Source of the DNA: CAJXUU01 sp963975265
GTDB lineage: Bacteria > Bacteroidota > Bacteroidia > Chitinophagales > Saprospiraceae
Assembly: GCA_963975265.1 (NCBI GenBank)
Contig: CAXBGT010000032.1
Location: 1 to 34,040 of the forward strand
Reading direction: 5' to 3'
Length of the DNA stretch: 34,040 bases
Part shown: piece after piece, positions 16,983-25,051 of the stretch
Layout of the letters: each line of letters starts with the position of its first letter
Numbering within the stretch: position 1 is the stretch's first letter
Program-made: the position numbers and the translations under genes
The notes under the pieces: generated by a model
Told to the model about the DNA's origin: nothing
The model's input: only the letters and a program-made list of their open reading frames with translations
Database searches by the model: none

Positions 16983-18247
16983 ATGTCGGTATTTAAGAGA
17001 TTGATTTTATATTTTAGTAAGGTTTCTTTTACCTTAATTTTCTCATCTTCTGTAAGGTGATACCTTGATCTTCCAATGGATGATCTATAGTTGTTCTTCC
17101 AGAACAAATAAACGAAGCCCAATGGCCATGCAAGTATGAATGCAAATGCCACCCAACCAAAGAAAAACGATAATATCAAGATAACAACAGCATAGTATAC
17201 GGGATATAAGACAACACTTGAACTCAATATTATACTAGCAATGAAAACTGTGTTGTCTTTGCTAAGCACATTCCTTGCAATACTCTGAGCAATGAATCCA
17301 GGGATAAAATTGAGAATTAATCCAATAAGACCAGGTATAAATGCTAGTATAGTCCATATCAATGCCACTACAGAATTCTTTCCCGTACGCTTCACTTCAT
17401 AGGGGCTGGCAGCACGAATAGACTCCATCTCTTCAGAAAAAGTCGCGAAAGTGTTTTTATCCATTACGTTTATAGTATCGGACACTGACTTTAACGTTGG
17501 CCAAATATGCGATTTGCGTGATATTGCGGGAAAGAGTTTCAGTTTGTACAGTCCTTCAGTTAATTGTAATGCATGATTTAGGGTAGGTTGTCTAGTTTTT
17601 TCTTTTACATTAAATGCCAAAGGAAGTACTTTATCATAGACATCATCGGTAAGGCGTTTTATATCTTTGACCCTTGTCTCTGGATCTTTGAAGTAAGCTT
17701 GTGCAGCAAAAGATTCTCCTACATTAAGACATACCCTACTCCTCAACTTGAATGGAGACACAAAATTGATAGCTACGGGTAGAATATTTAGTTCTTTTCC
17801 AGAATTGTTGATATCTAAATATGAGTTGGCCATCCTAGCCATACCTTTCTGGAATGGACGAAGTGTTTTGATAGCTTGAGTTCCTCCTTCGATAAATAGA
17901 ATGATTGCGCCTTCGCTATCTAAAACTCGATACGCTTCTTGTAGACTAGAGTCATTTTTTCTCAATTCTTTAAATCCGTCTTTAAATCTAAAAATTGGTA
18001 TTTGATTGGTTCTAACTAAAAAAGGTCGTAGCCAAGGTTTGTTAAAAACATCACCACGAACCATAAAATGCAATGGCCTAGGAAATAGACATGCAATGAT
18101 GATAGGTTCCAAAAAACCATTAGGATGATTAGATGCGATTAGTAAAGGGCCATCTTTGGGAACATTCTCAAGCCCTGACACTTCTATCTTCCCGTAGAAA
18201 ACTCTGATGGCAATATTGGCCAAAAACCAAAATATATTATAAATCAT
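16979..18247 (-). CDS. PlsC-like glycerolipid acyltransferase
   Basis: 422 residues. The N-terminal 220 residues form an acyltransferase domain: motif I SNHPNGFLEP (39-48), motif III FIEGGTQ (118-124) and motif IV ILPVAINF. Two long hydrophobic stretches (about 300-330 and 350-395) follow, which are absent from short PlsC enzymes. Related enzymes transfer acyl chains to lysophosphatidate or similar acceptors in membrane lipid synthesis. In the motif I that I know from this group the acid after HPNxFx is Asp; here it is Glu (E47), a conservative but possibly important change. It is the first gene of the four-gene group 18247-12858. Confidence 0.85.
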   Translation of the reverse strand: MIYNIFWFLANIAIRVFYGKIEVSGLENVPKDGPLLIASNHPNGFLEPIIIACLFPRPLHFMVRGDVFNKPWLRPFLVRTNQIPIFRFKDGFKELRKNDSSLQEAYRVLDSEGAIILFIEGGTQAIKTLRPFQKGMARMANSYLDINNSGKELNILPVAINFVSPFKLRSRVCLNVGESFAAQAYFKDPETRVKDIKRLTDDVYDKVLPLAFNVKEKTRQPTLNHALQLTEGLYKLKLFPAISRKSHIWPTLKSVSDTINVMDKNTFATFSEEMESIRAASPYEVKRTGKNSVVALIWTILAFIPGLIGLILNFIPGFIAQSIARNVLSKDNTVFIASIILSSSVVLYPVYYAVVILILSFFFGWVAFAFILAWPLGFVYLFWKNNYRSSIGRSRYHLTEDEKIKVKETLLKYKINLLNTDI

Positions 18248-18278
18248 TAATGCCTGTTATCTGTTTTGTTCTGATTCT

Positions 18279-18286
18279 TACCTTTG
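18279..18286 (+). promoter_or_regulatory. -7 box TACCTTTG, possible miaA promoter
   Basis: Exact match to the Bacteroidota -7 consensus TAnnTTTG on the plus strand in the divergent gap before miaA. I see no matching -33 TTG at the right distance. If used, it implies a leader of about 165 bases. Confidence 0.35.
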
Positions 18287-18347
18287 CAGTCTATAAAGAA
18301 AGTAAAATTTTGACGGGTATGCTAAACATATCTAAAAAAATGTAATA

Positions 18348-18355
18348 CAAAGATA
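18348..18355 (-). promoter_or_regulatory. -7 box TATCTTTG, possible promoter of the acyltransferase operon
   Basis: On the minus strand TATCTTTG (plus-strand CAAAGATA) matches TAnnTTTG exactly, about 100 bases before the acyltransferase ATG at 18247. A well-placed -33 element is not evident. Confidence 0.4.
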
Positions 18356-18455
18356 AAGATAAAGTATTGTCTCTTTCTTATAATTGGTAATTAATAAGAA
18401 GGTAATTCATCGATTTTTGATCAAAATATGGAATCAATTGTAAATTATATATAGC

Positions 18456-19388
18456 TTGAATAAAGGAACAAATAAAGGTAAATATCTTATCACGATAGCT
18501 GGACCAACTGGTGTAGGTAAAACCTCAACAACCATAAAACTTGCACAGCATTTCGTTGCAGATATTTTCTCCGCGGACTCAAGACAGCTGTATAAAGAAA
18601 TGAGTATAGGTACAGCGAAACCCACTGGATTAGACCTTAGTCAAGCCAAGCATCATTTTATAAATCATCTGTCAATCAACGAACATTACAATGCTGGCAT
18701 ATATGAGCGACAATTTAATGAAAGGATCTCTAGTTACTTTGCTGAAAATGACATTGGAATATTGACAGGTGGCACAGGAATGTACATCAGGGCTGCAATT
18801 GAGGGTTTGGATCATTTTCCTGATATATCAGATGAGACCAGAGACAAATACGAAAAAATAGCTGCAGCGGATGGACTAGAAACATTACAAAATCTCATCA
18901 AAGACCTCGACCCAGAATATGCCGATATTGTTGACATAAACAATGCAAGACGACTCTCCAGAGCTCTAGAAGTGATAGAAACGAGTGGTGAGACCTTCAC
19001 TAGTTTTCTAAATCAGAAAAAAGAAAGAAAACCCTCCTATACACCTATAAAAATCTGTCTTACACGAGATCGAGCAGAACTGTATGACCGAATTAATCAA
19101 AGGGTAGACCAAATGATGATTGATGGACAACTCGATGAAGTAAAACGCCTGCTTCCATTCAAAGACTTAAAGTCTATGCAAACTGTGGGTTATTCAGAAT
19201 TATTTCGCCATCTGGAAGGTGAATTATCTCTTGATGAAGCGGTAGAATTATTCAAACGAAATAGTCGTAGATATGCTAAACGCCAAATGACCTGGTTTCG
19301 AAACCAAGGTGAGTGGGAAATGATCGATGCAGAAGACTATGATGGGATAGTAAATTCTATTAATAAAATAATAACTCATACCTTATAA
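18456..19388 (+). CDS. miaA: tRNA dimethylallyltransferase MiaA
   Basis: 310 residues. Adds an isopentenyl group to A37 of tRNAs that read codons starting with U. P-loop GPTGVGKT (16-23), DSRQLYKEMSIGTAKP (about 43-58), TGGTGMYIRA and the C-terminal RRYAKRQMTWFRNQ are all present. The only plausible start is TTG at 18456: an in-frame TAA lies 12 bases upstream and the next in-frame ATG is after the P-loop. The gene diverges from the acyltransferase operon and converges on the membrane-protein pair at 19415. Confidence 0.95.
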   Translation: MNKGTNKGKYLITIAGPTGVGKTSTTIKLAQHFVADIFSADSRQLYKEMSIGTAKPTGLDLSQAKHHFINHLSINEHYNAGIYERQFNERISSYFAENDIGILTGGTGMYIRAAIEGLDHFPDISDETRDKYEKIAAADGLETLQNLIKDLDPEYADIVDINNARRLSRALEVIETSGETFTSFLNQKKERKPSYTPIKICLTRDRAELYDRINQRVDQMMIDGQLDEVKRLLPFKDLKSMQTVGYSELFRHLEGELSLDEAVELFKRNSRRYAKRQMTWFRNQGEWEMIDAEDYDGIVNSINKIITHTL

Positions 19389-19414
19389 CCTCATTCCTTG
19401 GAGTACTATCATAA

Positions 19415-19834
19415 TCAAAGCAAGAGTATTACCAAACTCACTATCCATGCCAAAGACCAGACGATCGTTCTTGCTTTATTCACATGGACTAGACGGATAG
19501 CTATGTTAGCACCGCCATCCTCCCCCTCAAGTGCCCGGTGTAGAGGCACAGCTCTCAGAAATGTAATAGCCCATGCAGAGAGTACTAATACGAGATGAAT
19601 ATCATCTGTTAAAACTCCAACATTTAATACTTTATACGCTGATAATATCAGCTGTCCAAACATCAATGGTAATACGACCAAAGTGACTCTCTTTGTGTAA
19701 ATAGGATGCCAAATACGCAAATTCACGTCATTGTACATTGCCAGCCCGGGGTAGATAATCAACTGTACCAGCCAGATCAACGCCAACATCCCAGTATCAA
19801 AAGCCAATCGCAGTGCATCGAATACATCAATCAT
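19415..19834 (-). CDS. Small four-helix membrane protein, unknown function
   Basis: 139 residues with about four hydrophobic segments (LALIWLVQLIIYPGLAMY, TLVVLPLMFGQLILSAY, LVLVLSAWAITFLRAV and TIVWSLAWIVSLVILLL). I recognise it only as a conserved hypothetical membrane protein type. It overlaps the end of the upstream gene by 8 bases, so the two are translationally coupled and may act together. Confidence 0.7.
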   Translation of the reverse strand: MIDVFDALRLAFDTGMLALIWLVQLIIYPGLAMYNDVNLRIWHPIYTKRVTLVVLPLMFGQLILSAYKVLNVGVLTDDIHLVLVLSAWAITFLRAVPLHRALEGEDGGANIAIRLVHVNKARTIVWSLAWIVSLVILLL

Positions 19835-20264
19835 CTAATCTCCATTTATAGACAGAATGTACTCTCCATAATATAAGACCAAACGGAATCCACCATATAA
19901 AATCATTCGTAATCAAAGTGTAGAAAAACGCAAAAGGAACTTTACCCTGCGCATAGTTCATCAGAAAACCCAAAGGGCCAAGTATCTTCCCCAATGCACC
20001 TACAGCTATAATAGGCCAATGCCTCATGGGATTGGAGGCCGACCACCAATAGCCTAATCCATATACACCAATCACCATACCCATACCTTGCCAAACCATA
20101 GGCTGATTAAGTCGCTCCATTCCCACGAGGTCAAAAAAATGATTTGGAAATAACACGACCCATGCACCCCACAATATGTTGTAGATCGCGGCAAGCCTCA
20201 TTGTAGTAGCCATAAATTTTGGATATTCGATTTTTGACATGTTTGATAATTTCCATCCAAACAA
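19827..20264 (-). CDS. Small multi-helix membrane protein, unknown function
   Basis: 145 residues; the ATG at M9 (MSKIEYPKFM) is an alternative start. Four hydrophobic segments are visible, including LAAIYNILWGAWVVLFP, WQGMGMVIGVYGLGYWW, IIAVGALGKILGPLGFL and IWWIPFGLILWRV. Similar proteins are sometimes named 'alkyl hydroperoxide reductase', but no peroxiredoxin or thioredoxin motif exists here. It is the first gene of a two-gene unit with the 139-residue membrane protein. Confidence 0.7.
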   Translation of the reverse strand: MFGWKLSNMSKIEYPKFMATTMRLAAIYNILWGAWVVLFPNHFFDLVGMERLNQPMVWQGMGMVIGVYGLGYWWSASNPMRHWPIIAVGALGKILGPLGFLMNYAQGKVPFAFFYTLITNDFIWWIPFGLILWRVHSVYKWRLDD

Positions 20265-20695
20265 AGAGATAATGCGTATGGTTTAGACTTATACGAAATA
20301 TATGTTACACCTGTATCTTTGTAATAAGCCACACTGTATGTTTTTTTTGGTTACTTGCTATCGTGTAAACTACTTCGTTGGATTTACCTCTTGCTAAAGT
20401 TTCATTTAACATTTACTACCCAAATCAACCATTCAGAAAGGTTGAATCTTCAGCCTTAAAACCTGGCAGCTTTTGCTAATTCTTTTATATGAATAAACAA
20501 ATTAACATCGTTATGAACTTCCTAAGTTGAATTTGGGAATATTGATAAGCGTGAATTATTGCTTTCTATATCTTCTACTCCTGTAGCATCTCGAAAATAA
20601 ATCGAAGCAAAACATTTGACTGGATACTCTCCTCACATGGTGAATAAAGGAATAACTCCTAATCAGGTTAAGAAAGAGGACTGGTTTCTTTTAGC
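20265..20695. other. Non-coding part of a 739-base gap
   Basis: Divergent gap between the membrane-protein pair and the PDZ gene. A plus-strand TATCTTTG (20314-20321) matches the -7 consensus exactly, but no -33 partner is visible. No RNA gene was seen; the downstream part holds a decayed gene. Confidence 0.45.
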
Positions 20696-20914
20696 ACTTT
20701 ATCTTCAATGGTCAAATCTTCTACGCAACTTTATGCATGGACTAGAAATGACCGTCCTAGATCATTTCCATTTAGAGGAAGGCCTGCGGCTGAAACTACG
20801 GCACCATTTAAGTTGGCTTGTGGCTTCAGTGCTCCTAGTTATTTTACAAGAGACTTTCAGAAGCAATTTGGCACACCACTATTGGAATGGAAATGGAAGT
20901 GCTTAGAAAGTTAA
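20696..20914 (+). pseudogene. Remnant of an AraC-type helix-turn-helix regulator
   Basis: In the frame ending at 20914, residues read LSSMVKSSTQLYAW near the start and ACGFSAPSYFTRDFQKQFGTPLLEW at the end (written in parts: ACGFSAPSYFTRDF, then QKQFGTPLLEW). Both match the two helix-turn-helix units of AraC/XylS DNA-binding domains. Between them this frame loses similarity, while the next frame carries FHLEEGLRLK, the expected linker helix. One or two frameshifts are therefore needed, and no sensor domain or start precedes it. This is a decayed C-terminal fragment of a regulator, perhaps a hybrid two-component type. Confidence 0.55.
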
Positions 20915-20945
20915 AAGAATGAACTTCAAGTCAAAAGATAATTTG

Positions 20946-20975
20946 TTTGAATATGGGAATTTATCATTAAATTTG
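20946..20975 (+). promoter_or_regulatory. Bacteroidota-type promoter of the PDZ gene
   Basis: TTTG (20946-20949), an 18-base spacer, then TAAATTTG (20968-20975), matching the TTTG / TAnnTTTG consensus. Transcription should begin near 20981, leaving a leader of about 23 bases. Confidence 0.6.
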
Positions 20976-21003
20976 TAGCAATATCAAATTAAAACTCTCA
21001 ATC

Positions 21004-21783
21004 ATGAAATACACATTTATCCTTATTCTAGCTATGTTATTCGTATCATTTTCTTCTTTCTCCCAGGAAGAAACTAAGAAAGTAGTCATTATCAAAAAGA
21101 TGAAAGACGAAAATGGAAAAGTAACAACTGAGAAAGTGGAAGCTTCTGGCGCGGAGGCTGATAGGCTTATCGAAGAAATGAAAAAAGATGGTACTCTGGA
21201 AGGCATTGATATCGAAATGGAAATCGAAAAAAAAATAGAAAGTAATAAAAGCGACACTAAAATCATCTCAAAAATTAAGTCTGAAGATATCAAAATCGAG
21301 AAAACAATAGTTGATGGTAAAGAAGAAATCACCTATACCATCACAACAAATGATGGTGGTAATAAAGAGGTAATGGTTTGGTCAGGTGAAGGTGAAATGC
21401 CTGTTGAAATGGCAAAAATGATCAAAACCCACAAAATGCAAGAAAACGTAATTGAAGACGATCAAAAAAACATCTTCATACTTGATAATGATAGTACTGA
21501 AGCACACAATGAGGTAAAGATCAAAATAGAAAGCCCTAATAAAGTGACTTTAGGGGTGATGATAAGCGATGATCAGGGTGTAACAATTGATAAAGTAGTA
21601 GGAGATTCTGTTGCAGAAAAGGCTGGACTTAAAGCTGGAGACGTAATTCTTCAAATCAATAAAGACTATACGTTTAATATTGATATGCTTATGAACACGC
21701 TTAGTAAATTTGACAAAGGAGACAAGTGTAAAGTGAAATATATCAGAGACGGAAAAGAACAAACCGTTGACGCAAAGTTCTAA
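21004..21783 (+). CDS. Secreted PDZ-domain protein
   Basis: 259 residues. A signal peptide (MKYTFILILAMLFVSFSSFSQ) is followed by a very charged Lys/Glu-rich region (about 22-165) with repeated 'KIISKIKSEDIKIEK'-like strands. A C-terminal PDZ domain (about 172-259) contains LGVMISDDQGVTIDKVVGDSVAEKAGLKAGDVILQI. No protease domain precedes the PDZ, so it is a stand-alone scaffold rather than a DegP-type protease. It is probably periplasmic or surface exposed. It has its own promoter and a strong terminator, so it is monocistronic. Confidence 0.8.
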   Translation: MKYTFILILAMLFVSFSSFSQEETKKVVIIKKMKDENGKVTTEKVEASGAEADRLIEEMKKDGTLEGIDIEMEIEKKIESNKSDTKIISKIKSEDIKIEKTIVDGKEEITYTITTNDGGNKEVMVWSGEGEMPVEMAKMIKTHKMQENVIEDDQKNIFILDNDSTEAHNEVKIKIESPNKVTLGVMISDDQGVTIDKVVGDSVAEKAGLKAGDVILQINKDYTFNIDMLMNTLSKFDKGDKCKVKYIRDGKEQTVDAKF

Positions 21784-21801
21784 TAACCTTTCCTATCTTA
21801 G

Positions 21802-21846
21802 AAAAATGCACAGAAGTCCAGTGACGATTTCTGTGCATTTTTTTTT
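21802..21846 (+). terminator. Strong intrinsic terminator after the PDZ gene, likely bidirectional
   Basis: AAAAATGCACAGAA (21802-21815) pairs perfectly with TTCTGTGCATTTTT (21829-21842), a 14-bp stem with a 13-base loop, and the T run continues to 21846. The A run on the left serves as T-tract for the convergent minus-strand gene. Confidence 0.9.
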
Positions 21847-21895
21847 ACATATTTATTACTTGCTATTGATAGCAGGTGGTTCATTCCAACTAAAA

Positions 21896-21937
21896 CCTCT
21901 GCGTCCTCTGCGCCTCTGCGCGCCAAAACCCTCTGCA
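21896..21937. repeat. CCTCTGCG short direct repeat
   Basis: CCTCTGCG at 21896-21903, 21905-21912 and 21913-21920, plus CCTCTGCA at 21930-21937: a G+C-rich cluster in A+T-rich DNA. Similar CTCTGCG clusters occur between genes in unrelated environmental bacteria (recalled, not checked). Confidence 0.7.
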
Positions 21938-21960
21938 CGACCTTCAAGCACTACAATCCC

Positions 21961-23493
21961 CTACCAATCAATCGGAAAATAATCCTTCAGAAACTGTCCA
22001 CACCAATGTTTTCCAGTATTCGCTCCATCGATAAAAGGGTCACAAATCCTAGCTGCACCATCTACAATATCTAACGGTGGTTGAAAATCATGTACGTCCT
22101 CCTTAAACTTCGATAATTGTGCTGGATCTTCATCTGTTACCCAACCTGTATCTACAGCATTCATATAGATCCCATATTCTGCCAACTCCCCTGCTGCAGT
22201 ATGCGTCATCATATTAAGAGCGGCTTTGGCCATGTTTGTATGCGGGTGCCTCGGTTCTTTCTTGAATCTGTAGAACTTACCCTCCATCGCTGTTACATTA
22301 ACGATGTGCTTCTTGCCAGTATTATCTTGCTTCATCAACTCTACCAACTTATTGATCAAGACAAACGGAGCAACACTATTAACCAATTGAACTTCTAGCA
22401 TTTCAGATGGGTTGATCTCCCCTATTTTGAGTCTCCAACTATTAGTCGTTCTAAGATCTACTTGTTGTAAATCGGCATCTAGCTTACCTTCTGGGAATAC
22501 TTCTTTGGCTTCTAATGATTCATCATAAGAATATGGAATCTGAGATAATTCTGCAGATGCTCTAATTCCTATTCCTGGCCCTTTCCCGTGCCACACTACT
22601 GGAAGCGCTTCCTCATTGGACAAATCATGAGGCGACATTGAAATAAGTTCCTTCTTAAATGATTCATGATTTTTCAAAAGCGATTGTGCTTTCTCATCAT
22701 GATGAGAAGCATCGGCCAGTTCATTCTCCATTAAGTGTGTGTAAAAACCTGGAGGGCGACGAACTGTCTGAGCCGCATTATTCATCATGATGTCCAATCG
22801 CTCATATTTGCTAGCTATGTAACTGGCAAATATCTCTACACTTGGAATGTGTCTAAGATCAAGACCATAGATTTGAAGTCGATTACCCCATTTTTCATAT
22901 CCAGGCTCCTTGGCATATCTTATCGCAGCATCTGCAGGGAATCTAGTGGTAGCAATTACCGTAGCGCCTGATTCTAACATCATGAGCGTAGCTTGATATC
23001 CTATCTTCAGCCTTGCTCCCGTTATAAAAGCTACTTGGCCTGTCATATCTGCTCGTTGAAATCTCTTGTGATAATTCAGGTCTCCACAATCCATACACAT
23101 CGCATCGTAGAAAAAATGAAGTTTGGTAAACTCAGCTTTACACACGTAACAATTACGTGGTGAACTCAATTCTGGCTGTTCTTCTTTATCGCTTGGAGGT
23201 GCAATCTGCATCGGTGCAGTAAAGATATCTGCCTCTCTAACTGATCTGATACCAGTCTTCTTCCTAAGATTTCTATCTAACGTTTTCAATTTAGATTTCT
23301 TAGTCTTTCTTCTATTCTTAGCCCGGATTTGAAGTTCTTCTTTAGTGGGCCTTGACAACTTACCTGCCGCGATCAAAAGTGCCCGCTTATCCATCTCTGG
23401 AATATCTTTTAACTGTTCACCGTGCGCAAGCAAATGCTCAAGACCTTCGGTGATCTGTTTTATCTGTTCTTGTGTGAGTTTGTTGTCTGCCAT
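21961..23493 (-). CDS. Zinc-ribbon / SDR-fold fusion protein with altered active site
   Basis: 510 residues. N-terminal helical, Lys-rich region (1-90); zinc-ribbon-like C115-x2-C118...C133-x2-C136; then a Rossmann SDR domain with the cofactor loop TGARLKIG (158-165), D212, NNA (238-240) and a long insertion (about 250-360). The usual SDR catalytic Tyr-x3-Lys is Thr419-x3-Lys423 (HTNMAK), and the catalytic Ser region reads IVNVTAMEGK. Nucleotide binding is likely kept but classic reductase chemistry may not be. It may be a dehydrogenase with different chemistry or a sensor/scaffold. It is a single gene whose 3' end faces the bidirectional terminator. Confidence 0.75.
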   Translation of the reverse strand: MADNKLTQEQIKQITEGLEHLLAHGEQLKDIPEMDKRALLIAAGKLSRPTKEELQIRAKNRRKTKKSKLKTLDRNLRKKTGIRSVREADIFTAPMQIAPPSDKEEQPELSSPRNCYVCKAEFTKLHFFYDAMCMDCGDLNYHKRFQRADMTGQVAFITGARLKIGYQATLMMLESGATVIATTRFPADAAIRYAKEPGYEKWGNRLQIYGLDLRHIPSVEIFASYIASKYERLDIMMNNAAQTVRRPPGFYTHLMENELADASHHDEKAQSLLKNHESFKKELISMSPHDLSNEEALPVVWHGKGPGIGIRASAELSQIPYSYDESLEAKEVFPEGKLDADLQQVDLRTTNSWRLKIGEINPSEMLEVQLVNSVAPFVLINKLVELMKQDNTGKKHIVNVTAMEGKFYRFKKEPRHPHTNMAKAALNMMTHTAAGELAEYGIYMNAVDTGWVTDEDPAQLSKFKEDVHDFQPPLDIVDGAARICDPFIDGANTGKHWCGQFLKDYFPIDW

Positions 23494-23627
23494 AATTGGG
23501 CGGCGAAGGTATGATTTTTGTTTAGCTTGTTTAGATTTTCTATTTAGATTTCATGTTTAATCTACATTTGTACTAACTCAATGTACTCGATATAAATTGT
23601 CATGTTAATTTCCCACTTACTCACGCA

Positions 23628-24431
23628 TTAGTAAAAGAGAACATCCAGATTCACAACTAATGGTCGATGATCAGATACAATCGGTTGATCTAGTAAATCG
23701 AAAGCTTTTACATTAAACTGCAAGTATTTAGTATTTCTGTATATTAAATGATCAATTTCTCCGCGTTCCTTGCCTTGAAAACTTAGATTATCACTCCCTT
23801 TTTCTGCAAATACAAAACCTTGGTGCTTAAAATACTCCATTGTTCGGGAATCTGGAGTGCAGTTAAAGTCTCCTATGATAATCGCAGGTAAGTTTAGAGA
23901 ATCTATATATGCAACTAAAGTCTTTGCTTGAGCAAGCCGATTGTTATCTCCTTCTTCTCCTTCAATCCAATCAAAATGAACATTTGCAAATGAAATAATG
24001 GCTCCTTTCACTAGTTCAACTGAATGAACTATAGATATACGGGGTTCATGTTTGCCGTCAGGAAGATTTAATATTTTAGTAGATAATAAGCGCTTACTTG
24101 AAAGTGTAGCCATCCCATATTCACCACCTTGATAATTCATAAACTTACCAAATGTACCTTCCATAGAGCCATACTTAGCTAAAAATTCTGTCTGTCCTAC
24201 ACTGTCAGATCTAGAACAAAAATTATCTACTTCTTGTAAACCACATAAATCAGGGCCGGTAGCTTTTATTACCTTTGCTGAACGAGATAAATCTAAAATA
24301 TTATCCATACCAACACCATGTCGAATGTTAAAAGACATTACTTTCAGATCAATTGATTTTGATTGATTACAAGCAATAAAATTACATGCAAGGAGGACAA
24401 TCAGGAATATTCTATAGTTGAGTACATTCAT
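23628..24431 (-). CDS. Endonuclease/exonuclease/phosphatase (EEP) family lipoprotein
   Basis: 267 residues. A signal peptide with lipobox FIAC (Cys21) anchors it to the envelope. EEP motifs in order: MSFNIRHG (N35), GLQEVD (E67, metal), NVHFDW (H152), GDFNCTPD (D188, N190) and VSDHRPLV (D254, H255). EEP enzymes cut phosphodiester bonds in nucleic acids, sphingomyelin or inositol lipids; the envelope location argues for an extracellular nucleic acid or lipid substrate. Its ATG overlaps the stop codon of the Nudix gene by one base (TAATG), so the pair is translated together. Confidence 0.88.
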   Translation of the reverse strand: MNVLNYRIFLIVLLACNFIACNQSKSIDLKVMSFNIRHGVGMDNILDLSRSAKVIKATGPDLCGLQEVDNFCSRSDSVGQTEFLAKYGSMEGTFGKFMNYQGGEYGMATLSSKRLLSTKILNLPDGKHEPRISIVHSVELVKGAIISFANVHFDWIEGEEGDNNRLAQAKTLVAYIDSLNLPAIIIGDFNCTPDSRTMEYFKHQGFVFAEKGSDNLSFQGKERGEIDHLIYRNTKYLQFNVKAFDLLDQPIVSDHRPLVVNLDVLFY

Positions 24432-25024
24432 TATTTGGGATTATCTAACAAACCATGAATCTTTGCATATTGCAGCAACATGATTGTCTTTGCATCTTTC
24501 ACCCCTCCGCCTCTGATCATATTATATGCTTTATCAAAATCGAGCTCTAATACTTCTATGTTTTCTTGTTCCTCTTCTATTCCACCGCCTTCACTTACTT
24601 TCATGTCACTTTCATATTCCGCAATGAAAAAATGAACTATCTCAGTTACAGAACCGGGGGACATATAGGATTCAAAGATCTTTTCTACTTTCGAAATTTT
24701 GTAGCCTGTTTCTTCTTCTGTTTCTCGTTTGATGCACTCTTCTGCATTATCCTCTTCCAATAATCCTGCGCATGCTTCGATTAGCAAACCTGAATCATTC
24801 CCATTTAAGTAGCTAGGAAGACGGAATTGGCGCGTCAGTATTATCGTTCGTCTGGCTTTATTATATAACAATATAGTAGCTCCATTTCCCCTATCGTACA
24901 CTTCTCTTATCTGGGTTTCCCAGTCCCCCTCTGAGTGTCGAATATCATAAGTGACCTTGTAGAGGTGGTACCAGTTATCGGATAATAGCTCTTTAGATTT
25001 GACTTTTATGGAATTATTTCCCAT
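24431..25024 (-). CDS. nudK: Nudix hydrolase, NudK-like
   Basis: 197 residues. NudK-type enzymes split GDP-mannose and related nucleotide sugars. The Nudix box spans about 87-108 (GLLEEDNAEECIKRETEEETGY), shown here by its key residues G87, R100, E101, E104, E105 and G107. The upstream TILLYNKARRTIILTRQFRLPSY and downstream FESYMSPGSVTE stretches are family-like. It precedes the EEP lipoprotein gene with a one-base overlap and follows the GNAT gene by 27 bases. Confidence 0.85.
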   Translation of the reverse strand: MGNNSIKVKSKELLSDNWYHLYKVTYDIRHSEGDWETQIREVYDRGNGATILLYNKARRTIILTRQFRLPSYLNGNDSGLLIEACAGLLEEDNAEECIKRETEEETGYKISKVEKIFESYMSPGSVTEIVHFFIAEYESDMKVSEGGGIEEEQENIEVLELDFDKAYNMIRGGGVKDAKTIMLLQYAKIHGLLDNPK

Positions 25025-25051
25025 TTGGTTTATTTTGACTTAGAACGGATC

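Noticed and set aside
20616..20906. 96-codon plus-strand ORF in the gap before the PDZ gene
   Set aside because: TTG start, no family likeness as a whole; only a short part (FHLEEGLRLK) matches and it is better explained as the shifted linker of the AraC-type remnant.
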